The notes under the pieces were generated by a model that had not been told where the DNA came from, did not search any database, and saw only the letters and a list, made by a program, of their open reading frames with translations. Both the position numbers and the translations under genes were made by a program. Below are positions 8,889 to 17,238 of a DNA stretch of 64,000 nucleotides, in pieces (within the stretch, counting starts at the first letter, position 1; each line of letters starts with the position of its first letter). This DNA comes from Terriglobales bacterium (lineage in GTDB: Bacteria > Acidobacteriota > Terriglobia > Bryobacterales > Bryobacteraceae), in the NCBI GenBank assembly GCA_027485675.1, contig JAIXQP010000037.1:62001-126000 (forward strand), given 5' to 3'.

Positions 8889-9932
8889 ATGAAACCCGTG
8901 AAGATTGCCATGCTGGGCTCCGGCTTCGTGGCCGAGTTCTATATGCAGGGCCTCGCCAATGTCAACGGCCACGCCGTCGTCGCCAACTACTCCCGCGAGC
9001 TCTCGAAGGCCGAAGCCTTCGCTGCCCGCTGGGGCATCCCGGAGTCCACCGACAGCCTGACGCACCTCATCGCCCGCGACGATATCGACCTCTTTATCAT
9101 TGCCCTCCCCAACGAAGCCCACCTACCCGTCTCGCTCGCCCTTTCCGCCGCGCGCCGCCACCAGGTCTGCACCAAGCCGCTGGGCCGCACCGCCGCCGAA
9201 GCGTTCGAGATGTGGCAAGCCGCCGAAGCCTCCGGCATGTTGCACGGCTACGCCGAAACCGAAGTCTTCGCCCCCTGCGTCGTCAAAGCTCGCGAGATGA
9301 TCGAAAGCGGAGGCCTCGGCCGCGTCCTCTGGGTCCGCTCCCGCGAGTCCCACTCCGGCCCCCACAGCCCCCACTTCTGGGACGTCGAAAAGACCGGCGG
9401 CGGCGCCATGAACGATCTCGGCTGCCACTGCATCTCCGCCGCCCGCTACTTCTTCGGCAAGGACGATCCCATCGTCAAGGTCCTGGCCTGGGGCAAACGC
9501 CTCGTCCACCACGACAAGACCGCCGGCGAAGACAACGCCATGCTCCTGCTCCAGTTCGCCTCCGGCGGCCTCGGCCACTGCGAGCTTTCCTGGACGACGA
9601 AAGGCGGCCTCGACCTCCGCAATGAGGTCCACGGCACCGAAGGATCGATCTTCACCGACGTCACTCGTGGCACCCCCCTCAGCGCCTTCTCCACGCGCGG
9701 CGCCGGCTACATCATCGAAAAGGCCGACGCCGACACCGGCTGGACCCGCCCCCTGCCCGAAGAGGCCTTCGCCTACGGCTACCAGGCCGAAATGCGCCAT
9801 TTCGTCGAGTGCGTCCGCGACGGCGTCACCCCGCGCGAAACCTACGAAGACGGCTACATCGTCAACCGCATCCTCGAAGCCGGCTACGCTTCTCTACGTA
9901 CCGGCGCCTGGATCGATCTCTCTCAGGAGTAA
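8889..9932 (+). CDS. Gfo/Idh/MocA family NAD(P)-dependent oxidoreductase
   Basis: The 347-residue protein begins with a Rossmann fold (IAMLGSGFVAEFYMQGL, GxGxxA type). It carries the KP motif of the family in CTKPLGRTAAEAFEM (about residues 95-110) and the D-x3-H motif in NDLGCHCISAARYF (about 176-190), followed by the C-terminal alpha/beta domain. Family members oxidise or reduce sugars, inositols and related polyols with NAD(P). The ATG at 8889 is chosen over TTG 8880 because it directly precedes the first beta-strand. A secreted DUF1080 protein follows after 6 bases, a pairing common in glycan-using bacteria, so a sugar substrate is likely. The exact substrate is unknown. Confidence 0.88.
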   Translation: MKPVKIAMLGSGFVAEFYMQGLANVNGHAVVANYSRELSKAEAFAARWGIPESTDSLTHLIARDDIDLFIIALPNEAHLPVSLALSAARRHQVCTKPLGRTAAEAFEMWQAAEASGMLHGYAETEVFAPCVVKAREMIESGGLGRVLWVRSRESHSGPHSPHFWDVEKTGGGAMNDLGCHCISAARYFFGKDDPIVKVLAWGKRLVHHDKTAGEDNAMLLLQFASGGLGHCELSWTTKGGLDLRNEVHGTEGSIFTDVTRGTPLSAFSTRGAGYIIEKADADTGWTRPLPEEAFAYGYQAEMRHFVECVRDGVTPRETYEDGYIVNRILEAGYASLRTGAWIDLSQE

Positions 9933-9938
9933 CTCCCC

Positions 9939-10520
9939 ATGCGCCTCCTCACTCTCAGCCTCCTCACGGCCGCGCTCGCCGCCGCTCAAGCTTGGACGCC
10001 GCTCTTCGACGGCAAAACCCTCAACGGCTGGCAAGCCCGCGCCACCACGGCCGCCCCCGGCACCGGCGATTGGAAGGTCGCCGACGGCGCCATCGAATGC
10101 GGCGGCGGCCAACCCGGCTGGCTCGCCACCAACGCGACCTTCCGCGACTTCCGCCTCCAACTGGAATTCAAAGGCGCCGCCACCGTCAACAGCGGCGTCT
10201 TCCTCCGCAGCCAGAAGGACGGGCAGCCGCACGTCACCGGCTACGAACTCCAGATCTGGGATATGCAGCCGGCCGGCTACCTTACCGGCAGCCTGGTCGA
10301 GCATGCGAAGGCGCAGCCCACCAGGATCAAACCCGACGCCTGGAACCAGTTCGACGTCACCGCGCGCGGTGACCACTTCGTCGTCAAGCTCAACGGCCAG
10401 ACGGTCCTCGATGTAAAGGATTCGAAACATGCCGAAGGTGTCATCGGCCTCCAGTGTCAGCCCAAACAGGTGATCGCCTTTCGAAATCTTCGTGTTCAAT
10501 TGTTTCAATTGAAAAACTGA
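9939..10520 (+). CDS. Secreted DUF1080 (3-keto-disaccharide hydrolase-like) protein
   Basis: The 193-residue protein has a signal peptide (MRLLTLSLLTAALAAAQA) followed by a single DUF1080 domain, a concanavalin-like beta-sandwich. Typical landmarks are WTPLFDGKTLNGWQ at the start, GDWKVADGAIEC, NSGVFLRSQ, GYELQIWDMQ and the closing LRNLRVQ-type strand (AFRNLRVQLF). Some members hydrolyse 3-keto-disaccharides; others are only known as putative glycoside hydrolases. Placement 6 bases after a Gfo/Idh/MocA oxidoreductase is consistent with a keto-sugar route, since related oxidoreductases make 3-keto-sugars. That pairing is inference. Length is normal for a one-domain member. Confidence 0.85.
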   Translation: MRLLTLSLLTAALAAAQAWTPLFDGKTLNGWQARATTAAPGTGDWKVADGAIECGGGQPGWLATNATFRDFRLQLEFKGAATVNSGVFLRSQKDGQPHVTGYELQIWDMQPAGYLTGSLVEHAKAQPTRIKPDAWNQFDVTARGDHFVVKLNGQTVLDVKDSKHAEGVIGLQCQPKQVIAFRNLRVQLFQLKN

Positions 10521-10624
10521 CGGTCCAATGGGGGCTTTACTTTTCCTTTCGTTGTGATAGTCTGTCGTCGCTGGAAGCCAAGTCTCGCCAGCCAGCACAT
10601 CTTTTACATTCAGGGGAAATAGCC
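10521..10624 (+). promoter_or_regulatory. Leader region of the Oar-like receptor with Shine-Dalgarno
   Basis: The 104 bases between the DUF1080 stop and the receptor start are locally AT-richer. They hold a good ribosome-binding site (AGGGGA, 10612-10617) 7 bases before ATG 10625. Weak -35/-10 candidates are TTTACT (10536) and GATAGT (10556), with a spacer shorter than usual. The receptor could be transcribed separately from the genes before it. Confidence 0.35.
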
Positions 10625-13600
10625 ATGCGAAGCCTTCTCAGTCGCGCTCTTAGCTTGTTCATCCTGTCCTCCGCCATTCTGCTCGCCCAGGGCGACCGCG
10701 GTGCGATTACAGGCGTGATTACGGATAAGTCAGGCGCTGCGGTGCCAAACGTCGCCGTCGAGGCGGTCAACACCGCCACCAACGCCCGATTCGAAACGGT
10801 CTCTACCGGAACAGGTGCCTACCGCCTCGTCGGTCTGCCCATCGGGTTCTATGACGTCAGCGCTAAAGCCTCCGGCTTTAACACTTCCGTCCAACGGGCT
10901 GTACAGATTCAGACCAACCAGACGGCCACCATCGACATCGGCTTAACGGTCGGCGCGGTCTCGGAAAGCGTCACCGTCCAGGGCGGCGTGCCCATCATCC
11001 AGACCGAATCGGCCGACATCGGCGTCGTCGTCGAATCGAAGCAGTTCCTCGATCTGCCGCTCACGCTCGGCGGCGGCATCCGCAACCCGTCCAACTTCAT
11101 CAAGCTCGCCCCCGGCGTCAGCCCCACCGGCACCTGGACGAAATCCATCTCCGGCGGCGGCGGCTTCCAGGATCAGATCTACTACGACGGCATCGCCCTC
11201 TCCCGCGGCGACCTTTCGAACGACGCCGAAGTGAACCCCTCCGTCGATGCCATCGCCGAGTTCAAACTCATCACGAATAACTACTCGGCCGAATACGCCC
11301 ACGCCATGGGTGGCGTCACCAGCTTCACCATGAAGAGCGGCACCAATCAGCTCCACGGCACCGCCTTTGAGTTTGTCCGCAACGAGAAGTTCGACGCCCG
11401 CGGCTTCTTCCCGTCCACCCGCGCCCCCTCCAAACAGAACGAATGGGGAGGGACCCTCGGCGGACCCGTCGTCATCCCCAAAATCTATAACGGCAAGGAC
11501 CGCACCTTCTGGTTCTTCTCCTTCGACCAGTTCTACCGCCGCGGCGGCGCGCTGGGCGGCCTCAACACGCTGCCCACCTCCCGTATGGCCCAGGGCGACT
11601 TCAGCGAACTCGGCAGCCGTCTCATTTACGATCCCGCCAGCGCCGGCGCCGCCAGCGCCCGCGTGCCCTTCGCCGGCAACCGCATCCCGGCCAATCGCCT
11701 GAGCAAGGTCTCCTCCGTGATGCTGCCTTTCATCCCGGCCCCCGAACTCCCCGGCCTGGTCAACAACTCCATCGCCCCGCTCGGCAGCCCGCGCGCCGAC
11801 GAACGTACCGCCGGCTTCAAGATCGATCACACCTTCAGCTCGAAGAACCGCGTCAGCGGCATGTACAACGATACCTTCCGGCCCTCGATCAAGAGCCCCG
11901 GCCCCTCGCGCCTGCTGCCCGTCGGCGGCGAAGCGGCCACGCTGATCCTCAACTACAACCTCCAGAAAGTGCGCACCAACGTGCTCCACCTCAACCTGGA
12001 CCAGAACCTCACTCCGACCACGCTGAACCACATCGGTCTCGGCTACTCCCGCTTTCGCAATCCGAACTTCTCGCTCGGGTTCAATGAAGGGTGGACGCAG
12101 CCCAACGGCGGCAAACTCGGCCTCCGCGGCCTGCAGTTCGACCTGGCCCCCACCGTGCTCTTCGACACCGAAGGCTACACCCGCTTCGGCGACGACATCG
12201 CCAGCGACAACTACTTCCACACCTTCACCGCGCTCGATACCCTCACCATGATCCGCGGCAACCACACCCTGAAGTTCGGCGGCGAAGTCCAGCAGCATCG
12301 CGATAACTACCGCAACTTCGGCAACGGCGGCGGCACCTTCCGCTACCGCCGCGAAACCACCGGCCTGCCTGGCGTGGCCGCCTCCGGCGACGCCTTCGCC
12401 AGCTTCCTGCTCGGCGAAACCTACTCGTCCAGCGCCTTCTTCCGGGATTCGCTCCCCGGCGGCCGCTATACCGTCTTCGGCTTCTTCGCCGACGATACCT
12501 GGAAGGTCACCAACAAGCTCACCCTCACCCTCGGCTTCCGCTGGGAACCCGTCGTGCCGCACAGCGACCCCGCCGGCCGCATCTCCTATCTCGACATCGC
12601 CGCCCCGAACTCCGCCGCCGGCAACCGGCCCGGCGCCATGCTGTTCGGCGGGGAAGGCGGCGTCGGCAACCGTTATCTCAACGTACTGTGGAATAATTTC
12701 GCCCCCCGCCTCGGCGTGGCCTACCGGCTCACGAACCGCACCGTCATCCGCGGCGGCGCCGGCGTCTTCAACTCGAATTACATCAATCAGGGCCTCGGCC
12801 TCCCGGCCTTCGGCTACGCCACCACGGCCTCATTCGCCTCCGCCGATGGCGGCACCTCCGCGGCCTTCAACTGGGACGGCGGCTTCCCGCAGAACTTCCG
12901 CCGGCCGCCGGTGAAGGATGCGACCGCCGCCAATGGCCAGGCCGCCACGGCCGTCATCCCCTCGTCCTATCAACTCCCCTATAAGCTCCAGTGGAACTTC
13001 GCCATCGAACACCAGTTCGCCGACGACATCTCCATGAGCTTCGCCTACGTCGCCAACGCCGGCCGTCACCTGTACAACTCGCAGCAGCTCAACCAACTGC
13101 CGCAGCAGTATTGGAACCTGCCCGCTTCGCTGCTCACGGCCAACATCAACTCCGCCGAAGCCCGCGCCGCCGGCATCACCGAACCCTTCCCCGGCTTCGC
13201 CCAGCTTTGGGGCGGCCTCGCTCGCGTCAATCAGGCGCTCCGTCCGTTCCCGCAGTATGCCAACGTGAACCTCTACGGCTCCACCTTCGGCAACTCGAAC
13301 TATCACAGCTTCCAGTACAAGCTCGATAAGCGCATGGCCCGCGGCCTCAGCGGCACCGTCGCCTACACCTGGTCGAAGTTCCTCACCGACGCGGCCATGT
13401 TCGACGACAACCCCGCCCAACAAAACGCCTTGCAGCGCGAGAAGTCCTATCACCCTTCGGACTACCCGCACGTGTTCACCTTCTCGCTCGTCTACAACGT
13501 CCCGTTCAACAGCCAGCACAAAGCCGTGAACTTCCTGCTCAAAGGCTGGCAGCTCGCCACCGTCAACAGCTACAACTCCGGTGGCCGCCTCTTCCCGACG

Positions 13601-14008
13601 ACGTCCAATCCGCTGCCGTACTTCAACCTCGGCCTGCGGCCGAACATCGTCAACGCCAACATGCGTTCGGACATCTCCATGGATACCTACGATCCGAACG
13701 ATCCCGCCCGCAACACCTACATCCTGCGCTCGGCCTTCGCCAATCCGGCCCCCGGCCAGCTCAGCACCGCCGCTCGCGGCCTCGAAGTCCGGGGACCCAT
13801 GCGGATGGACGAAAGCTTCGCCTTCATGAAACAGAACCGCATCGGCGAACGGGTTTCGACACAGTTCCGTGTCGAAATTCAGAACCCGCTTAACCGGACG
13901 GTGTTTGGCAATCCCATCATGGATTTCACCAACGCCGCCTTCGGCCGCATCAACTCCACCCAAATCGGTCCGCGGAACATCCAGCTCGGTCTCAAGCTGA
14001 TGTTCTAA
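10625..14008 (+). CDS. TonB-dependent receptor, Oar-like, with carboxypeptidase-regulatory N-terminal domain
   Basis: This outer-membrane protein has 1127 residues from ATG 10625, which follows a clear ribosome-binding site and opens the signal peptide (MRSLLSRALSLFILSSAILLAQ). Upstream in-frame codons lack these signals. Residues about 25-105 form a CarboxypepD_reg beta-sandwich (GVITDKSGAAVPNVAVEAVN), about 115-240 the plug, and the rest a large barrel ending in Phe (LGLKLMF). This architecture is the abundant Oar/OmpA-like receptor type of Acidobacteria, thought to import large glycans or peptides. No TonB box can be picked out with certainty and the ligand is unknown. The gene follows sugar-related genes (Gfo/Idh/MocA, DUF1080). 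It overlaps the convergent racemase gene by 17 bases. Confidence 0.92.
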   Translation: MRSLLSRALSLFILSSAILLAQGDRGAITGVITDKSGAAVPNVAVEAVNTATNARFETVSTGTGAYRLVGLPIGFYDVSAKASGFNTSVQRAVQIQTNQTATIDIGLTVGAVSESVTVQGGVPIIQTESADIGVVVESKQFLDLPLTLGGGIRNPSNFIKLAPGVSPTGTWTKSISGGGGFQDQIYYDGIALSRGDLSNDAEVNPSVDAIAEFKLITNNYSAEYAHAMGGVTSFTMKSGTNQLHGTAFEFVRNEKFDARGFFPSTRAPSKQNEWGGTLGGPVVIPKIYNGKDRTFWFFSFDQFYRRGGALGGLNTLPTSRMAQGDFSELGSRLIYDPASAGAASARVPFAGNRIPANRLSKVSSVMLPFIPAPELPGLVNNSIAPLGSPRADERTAGFKIDHTFSSKNRVSGMYNDTFRPSIKSPGPSRLLPVGGEAATLILNYNLQKVRTNVLHLNLDQNLTPTTLNHIGLGYSRFRNPNFSLGFNEGWTQPNGGKLGLRGLQFDLAPTVLFDTEGYTRFGDDIASDNYFHTFTALDTLTMIRGNHTLKFGGEVQQHRDNYRNFGNGGGTFRYRRETTGLPGVAASGDAFASFLLGETYSSSAFFRDSLPGGRYTVFGFFADDTWKVTNKLTLTLGFRWEPVVPHSDPAGRISYLDIAAPNSAAGNRPGAMLFGGEGGVGNRYLNVLWNNFAPRLGVAYRLTNRTVIRGGAGVFNSNYINQGLGLPAFGYATTASFASADGGTSAAFNWDGGFPQNFRRPPVKDATAANGQAATAVIPSSYQLPYKLQWNFAIEHQFADDISMSFAYVANAGRHLYNSQQLNQLPQQYWNLPASLLTANINSAEARAAGITEPFPGFAQLWGGLARVNQALRPFPQYANVNLYGSTFGNSNYHSFQYKLDKRMARGLSGTVAYTWSKFLTDAAMFDDNPAQQNALQREKSYHPSDYPHVFTFSLVYNVPFNSQHKAVNFLLKGWQLATVNSYNSGGRLFPTTSNPLPYFNLGLRPNIVNANMRSDISMDTYDPNDPARNTYILRSAFANPAPGQLSTAARGLEVRGPMRMDESFAFMKQNRIGERVSTQFRVEIQNPLNRTVFGNPIMDFTNAAFGRINSTQIGPRNIQLGLKLMF

Positions 14009-15293
14009 CCGTAACCTCTCTGGCGGGGCCTACCCGCGCGAGGACGTATGGCCCCTCCGGCACCACGACCACGCGCGCACCCTCTGGTAGCCCCGCCAGT
14101 GCCCCTGCAACCGCCGCCTCCGCCGTGGGGTACGATCTCCCCCATAAAACCGGGTGATACTGCGCGGGCAGCCCGGGGACATAGTAATGCAGTTCTGCCC
14201 GCGCGCACACCAGCGCCAGCTTCTCCAGCTGCCACTGGTCCACCTCCACCGGGGCAGCCAGGATCGCGTCCATAAACGTTTGCGGCTGCGGGAAGCGCTC
14301 CATCATCCCGGCAAACTCCGGCGCGCCGACCCCCTCCGAACACGCCGAAACCGTCAGAATCCGTCCGCCCGGCTTCACAAAATGGCTGGCCGCCGTGACT
14401 CCCTTCACCGTCTGGTAGTACGTCAAGTCCAGCGGGTAACCGGCCGCCGACGTGATCACCAGATCGGCCGGCCCGTCCAACCGCTCCAGCATCGCCTCGC
14501 CCACATAGGCCGCCCCCTGCGCATGGGCCAACTCCGGATCGCCCGCGAACACCCGTGCAATCCGCCGGTCCCGCGTCAGCGCCACGTCCACCATGAAATC
14601 GTGTCGCGCCATGCGGGCGATTTCGAGTAACTCCCGATGCAGGGGGTTATCGGCAATCGACCCTTCGGTCGCCCGCGGATCCCGCATGAACTTGGGGCTA
14701 TGGATCACCTTGATCGTCTCCGCCGCGGCCAGTCCCGGGGCGATCAGCTTGCGCCCGCCCGAAAAGCCCAGCATCAGGTGCGGTTCAATGAAGCCCAGCG
14801 TGATGTGCAGATCCGCATCCAGAAACCGGCGGTCAATGTAGACCGGCGTACCCGCCGCCGTCGAACCCAGCGCCGCGTGTTCGGCCAGGTTCTTCGCCCG
14901 ATGGTTCTCCACGCGAACGGTGCCATACAACTCCGGCCCCACGATCTCGCGCATCTCCGCTTCCGTGGCTTCCCGGTGCAGCCCCGTCGCAATCAGAATC
15001 ACCACGTTCTCCCGGCTGATCCCCGCCGCCGCCAGGCGATCGAGCAACGGGGGCAGCACCCGCCGGTTCGGCGCGGGCCGCGTAATGTCACAAACCGAAA
15101 TAGCCGCGGTTCGCTTGCCGCGTGCCAGCTCCGCTAACGGCGGGCGCCCAATGGGATGGTCCAGCGCGTAAGCCAGGGCGGCAGCTTCATCCGCCAAACC
15201 CTGCGCCGACCGCGCTTCGAGCACCTGATACGAAAAGCCGGCCGGCAACTCCAGCTCCAGACCCGCCTTTCCAAACGCCATCTCGACATGCAT
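13992..15293 (-). CDS. larA: LarA-like nickel-dependent 2-hydroxyacid racemase (DUF2088)
   Basis: The 433-residue protein has the two-domain LarA layout. Counting from ATG 15293, H106 (in GLHREAT), H172 and K182 (in IEPHLMLGFSGGRKLIAPG) and H198 (KVIHSPKF) fall at the spacing of Lactobacillus LarA H108, H174, K184 and H200, which bind and use the nickel-pincer cofactor; all four are kept. Lactate racemisation is the founding activity, but relatives act on other 2-hydroxyacids, so the substrate is open. The cofactor makers LarB, LarC and LarE are not in this window. A second in-frame ATG lies at 15281. The symbol is by family, not by proven substrate. The tail overlaps the convergent receptor gene by 17 bases. 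Confidence 0.85.
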   Translation of the reverse strand: MHVEMAFGKAGLELELPAGFSYQVLEARSAQGLADEAAALAYALDHPIGRPPLAELARGKRTAAISVCDITRPAPNRRVLPPLLDRLAAAGISRENVVILIATGLHREATEAEMREIVGPELYGTVRVENHRAKNLAEHAALGSTAAGTPVYIDRRFLDADLHITLGFIEPHLMLGFSGGRKLIAPGLAAAETIKVIHSPKFMRDPRATEGSIADNPLHRELLEIARMARHDFMVDVALTRDRRIARVFAGDPELAHAQGAAYVGEAMLERLDGPADLVITSAAGYPLDLTYYQTVKGVTAASHFVKPGGRILTVSACSEGVGAPEFAGMMERFPQPQTFMDAILAAPVEVDQWQLEKLALVCARAELHYYVPGLPAQYHPVLWGRSYPTAEAAVAGALAGLPEGARVVVVPEGPYVLARVGPAREVTVRTSA

Positions 15294-15300
15294 GAGTTCT

Positions 15301-15318
15301 ACGATACCCCACAGGGGT
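15301..15318 (-). promoter_or_regulatory. Candidate -10 and small palindrome upstream of the larA-like gene
   Basis: On the minus strand TATCGT (15306 to 15301) ends 7 bases before ATG 15293. Directly behind it is the perfect 5-base inverted repeat ACCCC-ACA-GGGGT (15306-15318), a possible operator overlapping the promoter. The site is short and could be chance. Confidence 0.3.
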
Positions 15319-15472
15319 TAGGAAAAATGTTTACCGAATTTGAGCATCTATTTCCCGTTTCCGCGCGTTTATAGAGTAGACGGGTTGGAAACGAGTTCTG
15401 GCCCGCTGAGCTGCAAAATTACGCCGTAACGTTTGGCAGTAAGATTGCACTCTAACCAGCAAGGAGGGAGTT

Positions 15473-15607
15473 ATGATGGTCGCTGCAATTATCGCCGGTT
15501 TCTTGATTTTGGGCCTGTTTTTCTCAATGCTTTCGTCCGCCCCGGCTCAGGCGGCGGGACAGCTCGAAGCGCTGAATGACGCGGGTCAGCCCGATACAGT
15601 AGCGTAG
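15473..15607 (+). CDS. Small single-pass membrane or exported peptide, 44 residues
   Basis: This short gene lies alone between two divergent larger genes. ATG 15473 follows the strongest Shine-Dalgarno of the window (AAGGAGGGAG, ending 2 bases before the start). The product opens with a hydrophobic helix (MMVAAIIAGFLILGLFFSML), followed by SSAPAQA, which could be a signal-peptidase site, then a short polar tail ending DTVA. It is either a one-helix membrane peptide or a cleaved signal plus a tail of about 17 residues. I do not recognise a family. A second ATG follows the first. The inverted repeat starting 9 bases after the stop could be its terminator stem, but lacks a T-tract. Confidence 0.6.
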   Translation: MMVAAIIAGFLILGLFFSMLSSAPAQAAGQLEALNDAGQPDTVA

Positions 15608-15615
15608 CTTTCCCG

Positions 15616-15655
15616 CCACAGTGTGGCCGCCGCGCTACGGTAGCTTACACTGTGG
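15616..15655 (+). promoter_or_regulatory. Inverted repeat overlapping the promoter of the D-aminoacylase-like gene
   Basis: CCACAGTGT (15616-15624) and ACACTGTGG (15647-15655) are perfect 9-base inverted arms separated by 22 bases. The right arm overlaps TACACT (15646-15651), a -10-like box that ends 6 bases before ATG 15658. Either a regulator binds the two arms, or the stem ends the small upstream gene. The loop also holds a GC-rich segment with GCTACGGTAGC. Confidence 0.45.
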
Positions 15656-15657
15656 AG

Positions 15658-17238
15658 ATGCTTCGCCTCGGTTGGTTCGTCCTCCTCTCCGCACTTCCCG
15701 CCCTTTCCCAAACTCCCGATTTTGACATTCTCATTACAGGCGGCCGCATCGTAGACGGCGGGGGGAACCCGTGGTTTGTCGGCGATGTCGGAATCGTCGG
15801 CGATACCGTGGTCTACGTGGGTCCCCCTACGCGTAAGGTGGGGAAAAAGACCCTCTCCGCTCAGGGCCTCATCGTAGCTCCTGGCTTCATCGACACCCAC
15901 TCTCACGGCCGCCGTGGCATCTTCGAAGTCCCCACCGCCGAAAACCAGATTCGCCAGGGCGTCACCACGATCATCGAAGGCCCGGACGGCAGCTCCCCCT
16001 ATCCCATCAAGCCCTTCCTCGACCGCTTCTCAAAGGTGCCCGCCACCACCAACTTCGGCCTGATGCTCGGCCAGGGCACCGTCCGCGAGCAGGTGATCGG
16101 GTTGAAGGATCGCAAAGCCACCCCGGAAGAGATCACCCGCATGGAAGGCATGGTCCGCCAGTCGATGCGCGATGGCGCCTTCGGGCTCTCGACTGGCCTC
16201 TTCTACCTGCCCGGCGCCTTCACCCCGACCGAGGAGGTAGCTGCCCTCGCGAAGGTCGCCGGTGAGATGGGCGGCGTCTATACCTCGCACATGCGCAGTG
16301 AAGCCGCGGCCATCGTCGACGCCGTCAAAGAGACCATTCGCATCGGCGAACTCGCCGGCATTCCCGTCCAGGTGACGCATCACAAAGTCATCGGCCGCGC
16401 CAACTGGGGCTTGAGCAAAGAGACGGTGCGGCTGGTCGAAGAGGCCCGCGCCCGCGGACTCGACGTCACCATCGACCAGTATCCTTACACCGCCTCCTCC
16501 ACCGGCCTCGCCGCCCTCTTTCCCAAATGGGCGCTCGAATCGGGACAGAAGGCCTTTTTGGAACGGGCTTCCGCCCCGCAGCAACGGCAGCGCATGCGCG
16601 CCGAAATCGCCACCGCCATCGAAACGGACCGCGGCGCCGGCGACCCCAAGAACGTCGTCATGGCCAGTTGCGCCGCCGACCGCACCCTCGCCGGCAAAAC
16701 GCTCGCTGACATCACCCGGGCCAAGGGCAGGGAAGTGAACTTCGCCAATGCGGCCGAAACCGCCATCGAACTGCAAGAGAAGGGCGGCTGCTCCTGCGTC
16801 TATCACGCCATCGCGGAAGAGGATATCGAGCGGATCATGAAGTATCCCTTCACCATGGTCGCCAGCGACGGCGGCATCCCCTTCTTCGGCGTCGACGTTC
16901 CGCATCCCCGCAGCTATGGCACCTTTGCCCGCGTACTCGGCCGCTACGTGCGGGAACGCAACGTCATCACCCTCGAAGACGCCATCCGCCGCATGACCAG
17001 CCTCCCCGCCGGCCGCTTCCGCATCATGGACCGCGGCCTGCTGCGTCCCGGCATGAAGGCCGACGTCGCCGTCTTCGACGCCGCCCGCGTCATCGACAAA
17101 GCCGACTTTGCGAACCCGCATCAGTACGCCGAAGGCTTCGTGCATGTGCTCGTCAACGGCGTGCCCGTGCTCGAAGGGGCGAAGATGCTCGAAGCGCGTC
17201 CTGGCCGGGCGCTCTACGGCCCGGGGTATCAGAAATGA
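15658..17238 (+). CDS. N-acyl-D-amino-acid deacylase (D-aminoacylase) family amidohydrolase, exported
   Basis: The 526-residue protein starts with a signal peptide (MLRLGWFVLLSALPALSQ), then the small beta-domain (FDILITGGRIVDGGG) and a TIM barrel. Metal ligands visible are H81 and H83 (GFIDTHSHG), the paired His in VTHHKVIG (about 240) and Asp in MVASDGG (about 400). Classical D-aminoacylases carry a zinc-binding Cys in a GNCG motif after strand 2; here the same place reads EGPDG, with D110, so this belongs to the Cys-less branch and its substrate may be an N-acyl-D-amino acid or a D-dipeptide. ATG 15658 is preferred to GTG 15652. The GNAT gene overlaps its stop by 4 bases. Confidence 0.83.
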   Translation: MLRLGWFVLLSALPALSQTPDFDILITGGRIVDGGGNPWFVGDVGIVGDTVVYVGPPTRKVGKKTLSAQGLIVAPGFIDTHSHGRRGIFEVPTAENQIRQGVTTIIEGPDGSSPYPIKPFLDRFSKVPATTNFGLMLGQGTVREQVIGLKDRKATPEEITRMEGMVRQSMRDGAFGLSTGLFYLPGAFTPTEEVAALAKVAGEMGGVYTSHMRSEAAAIVDAVKETIRIGELAGIPVQVTHHKVIGRANWGLSKETVRLVEEARARGLDVTIDQYPYTASSTGLAALFPKWALESGQKAFLERASAPQQRQRMRAEIATAIETDRGAGDPKNVVMASCAADRTLAGKTLADITRAKGREVNFANAAETAIELQEKGGCSCVYHAIAEEDIERIMKYPFTMVASDGGIPFFGVDVPHPRSYGTFARVLGRYVRERNVITLEDAIRRMTSLPAGRFRIMDRGLLRPGMKADVAVFDAARVIDKADFANPHQYAEGFVHVLVNGVPVLEGAKMLEARPGRALYGPGYQK

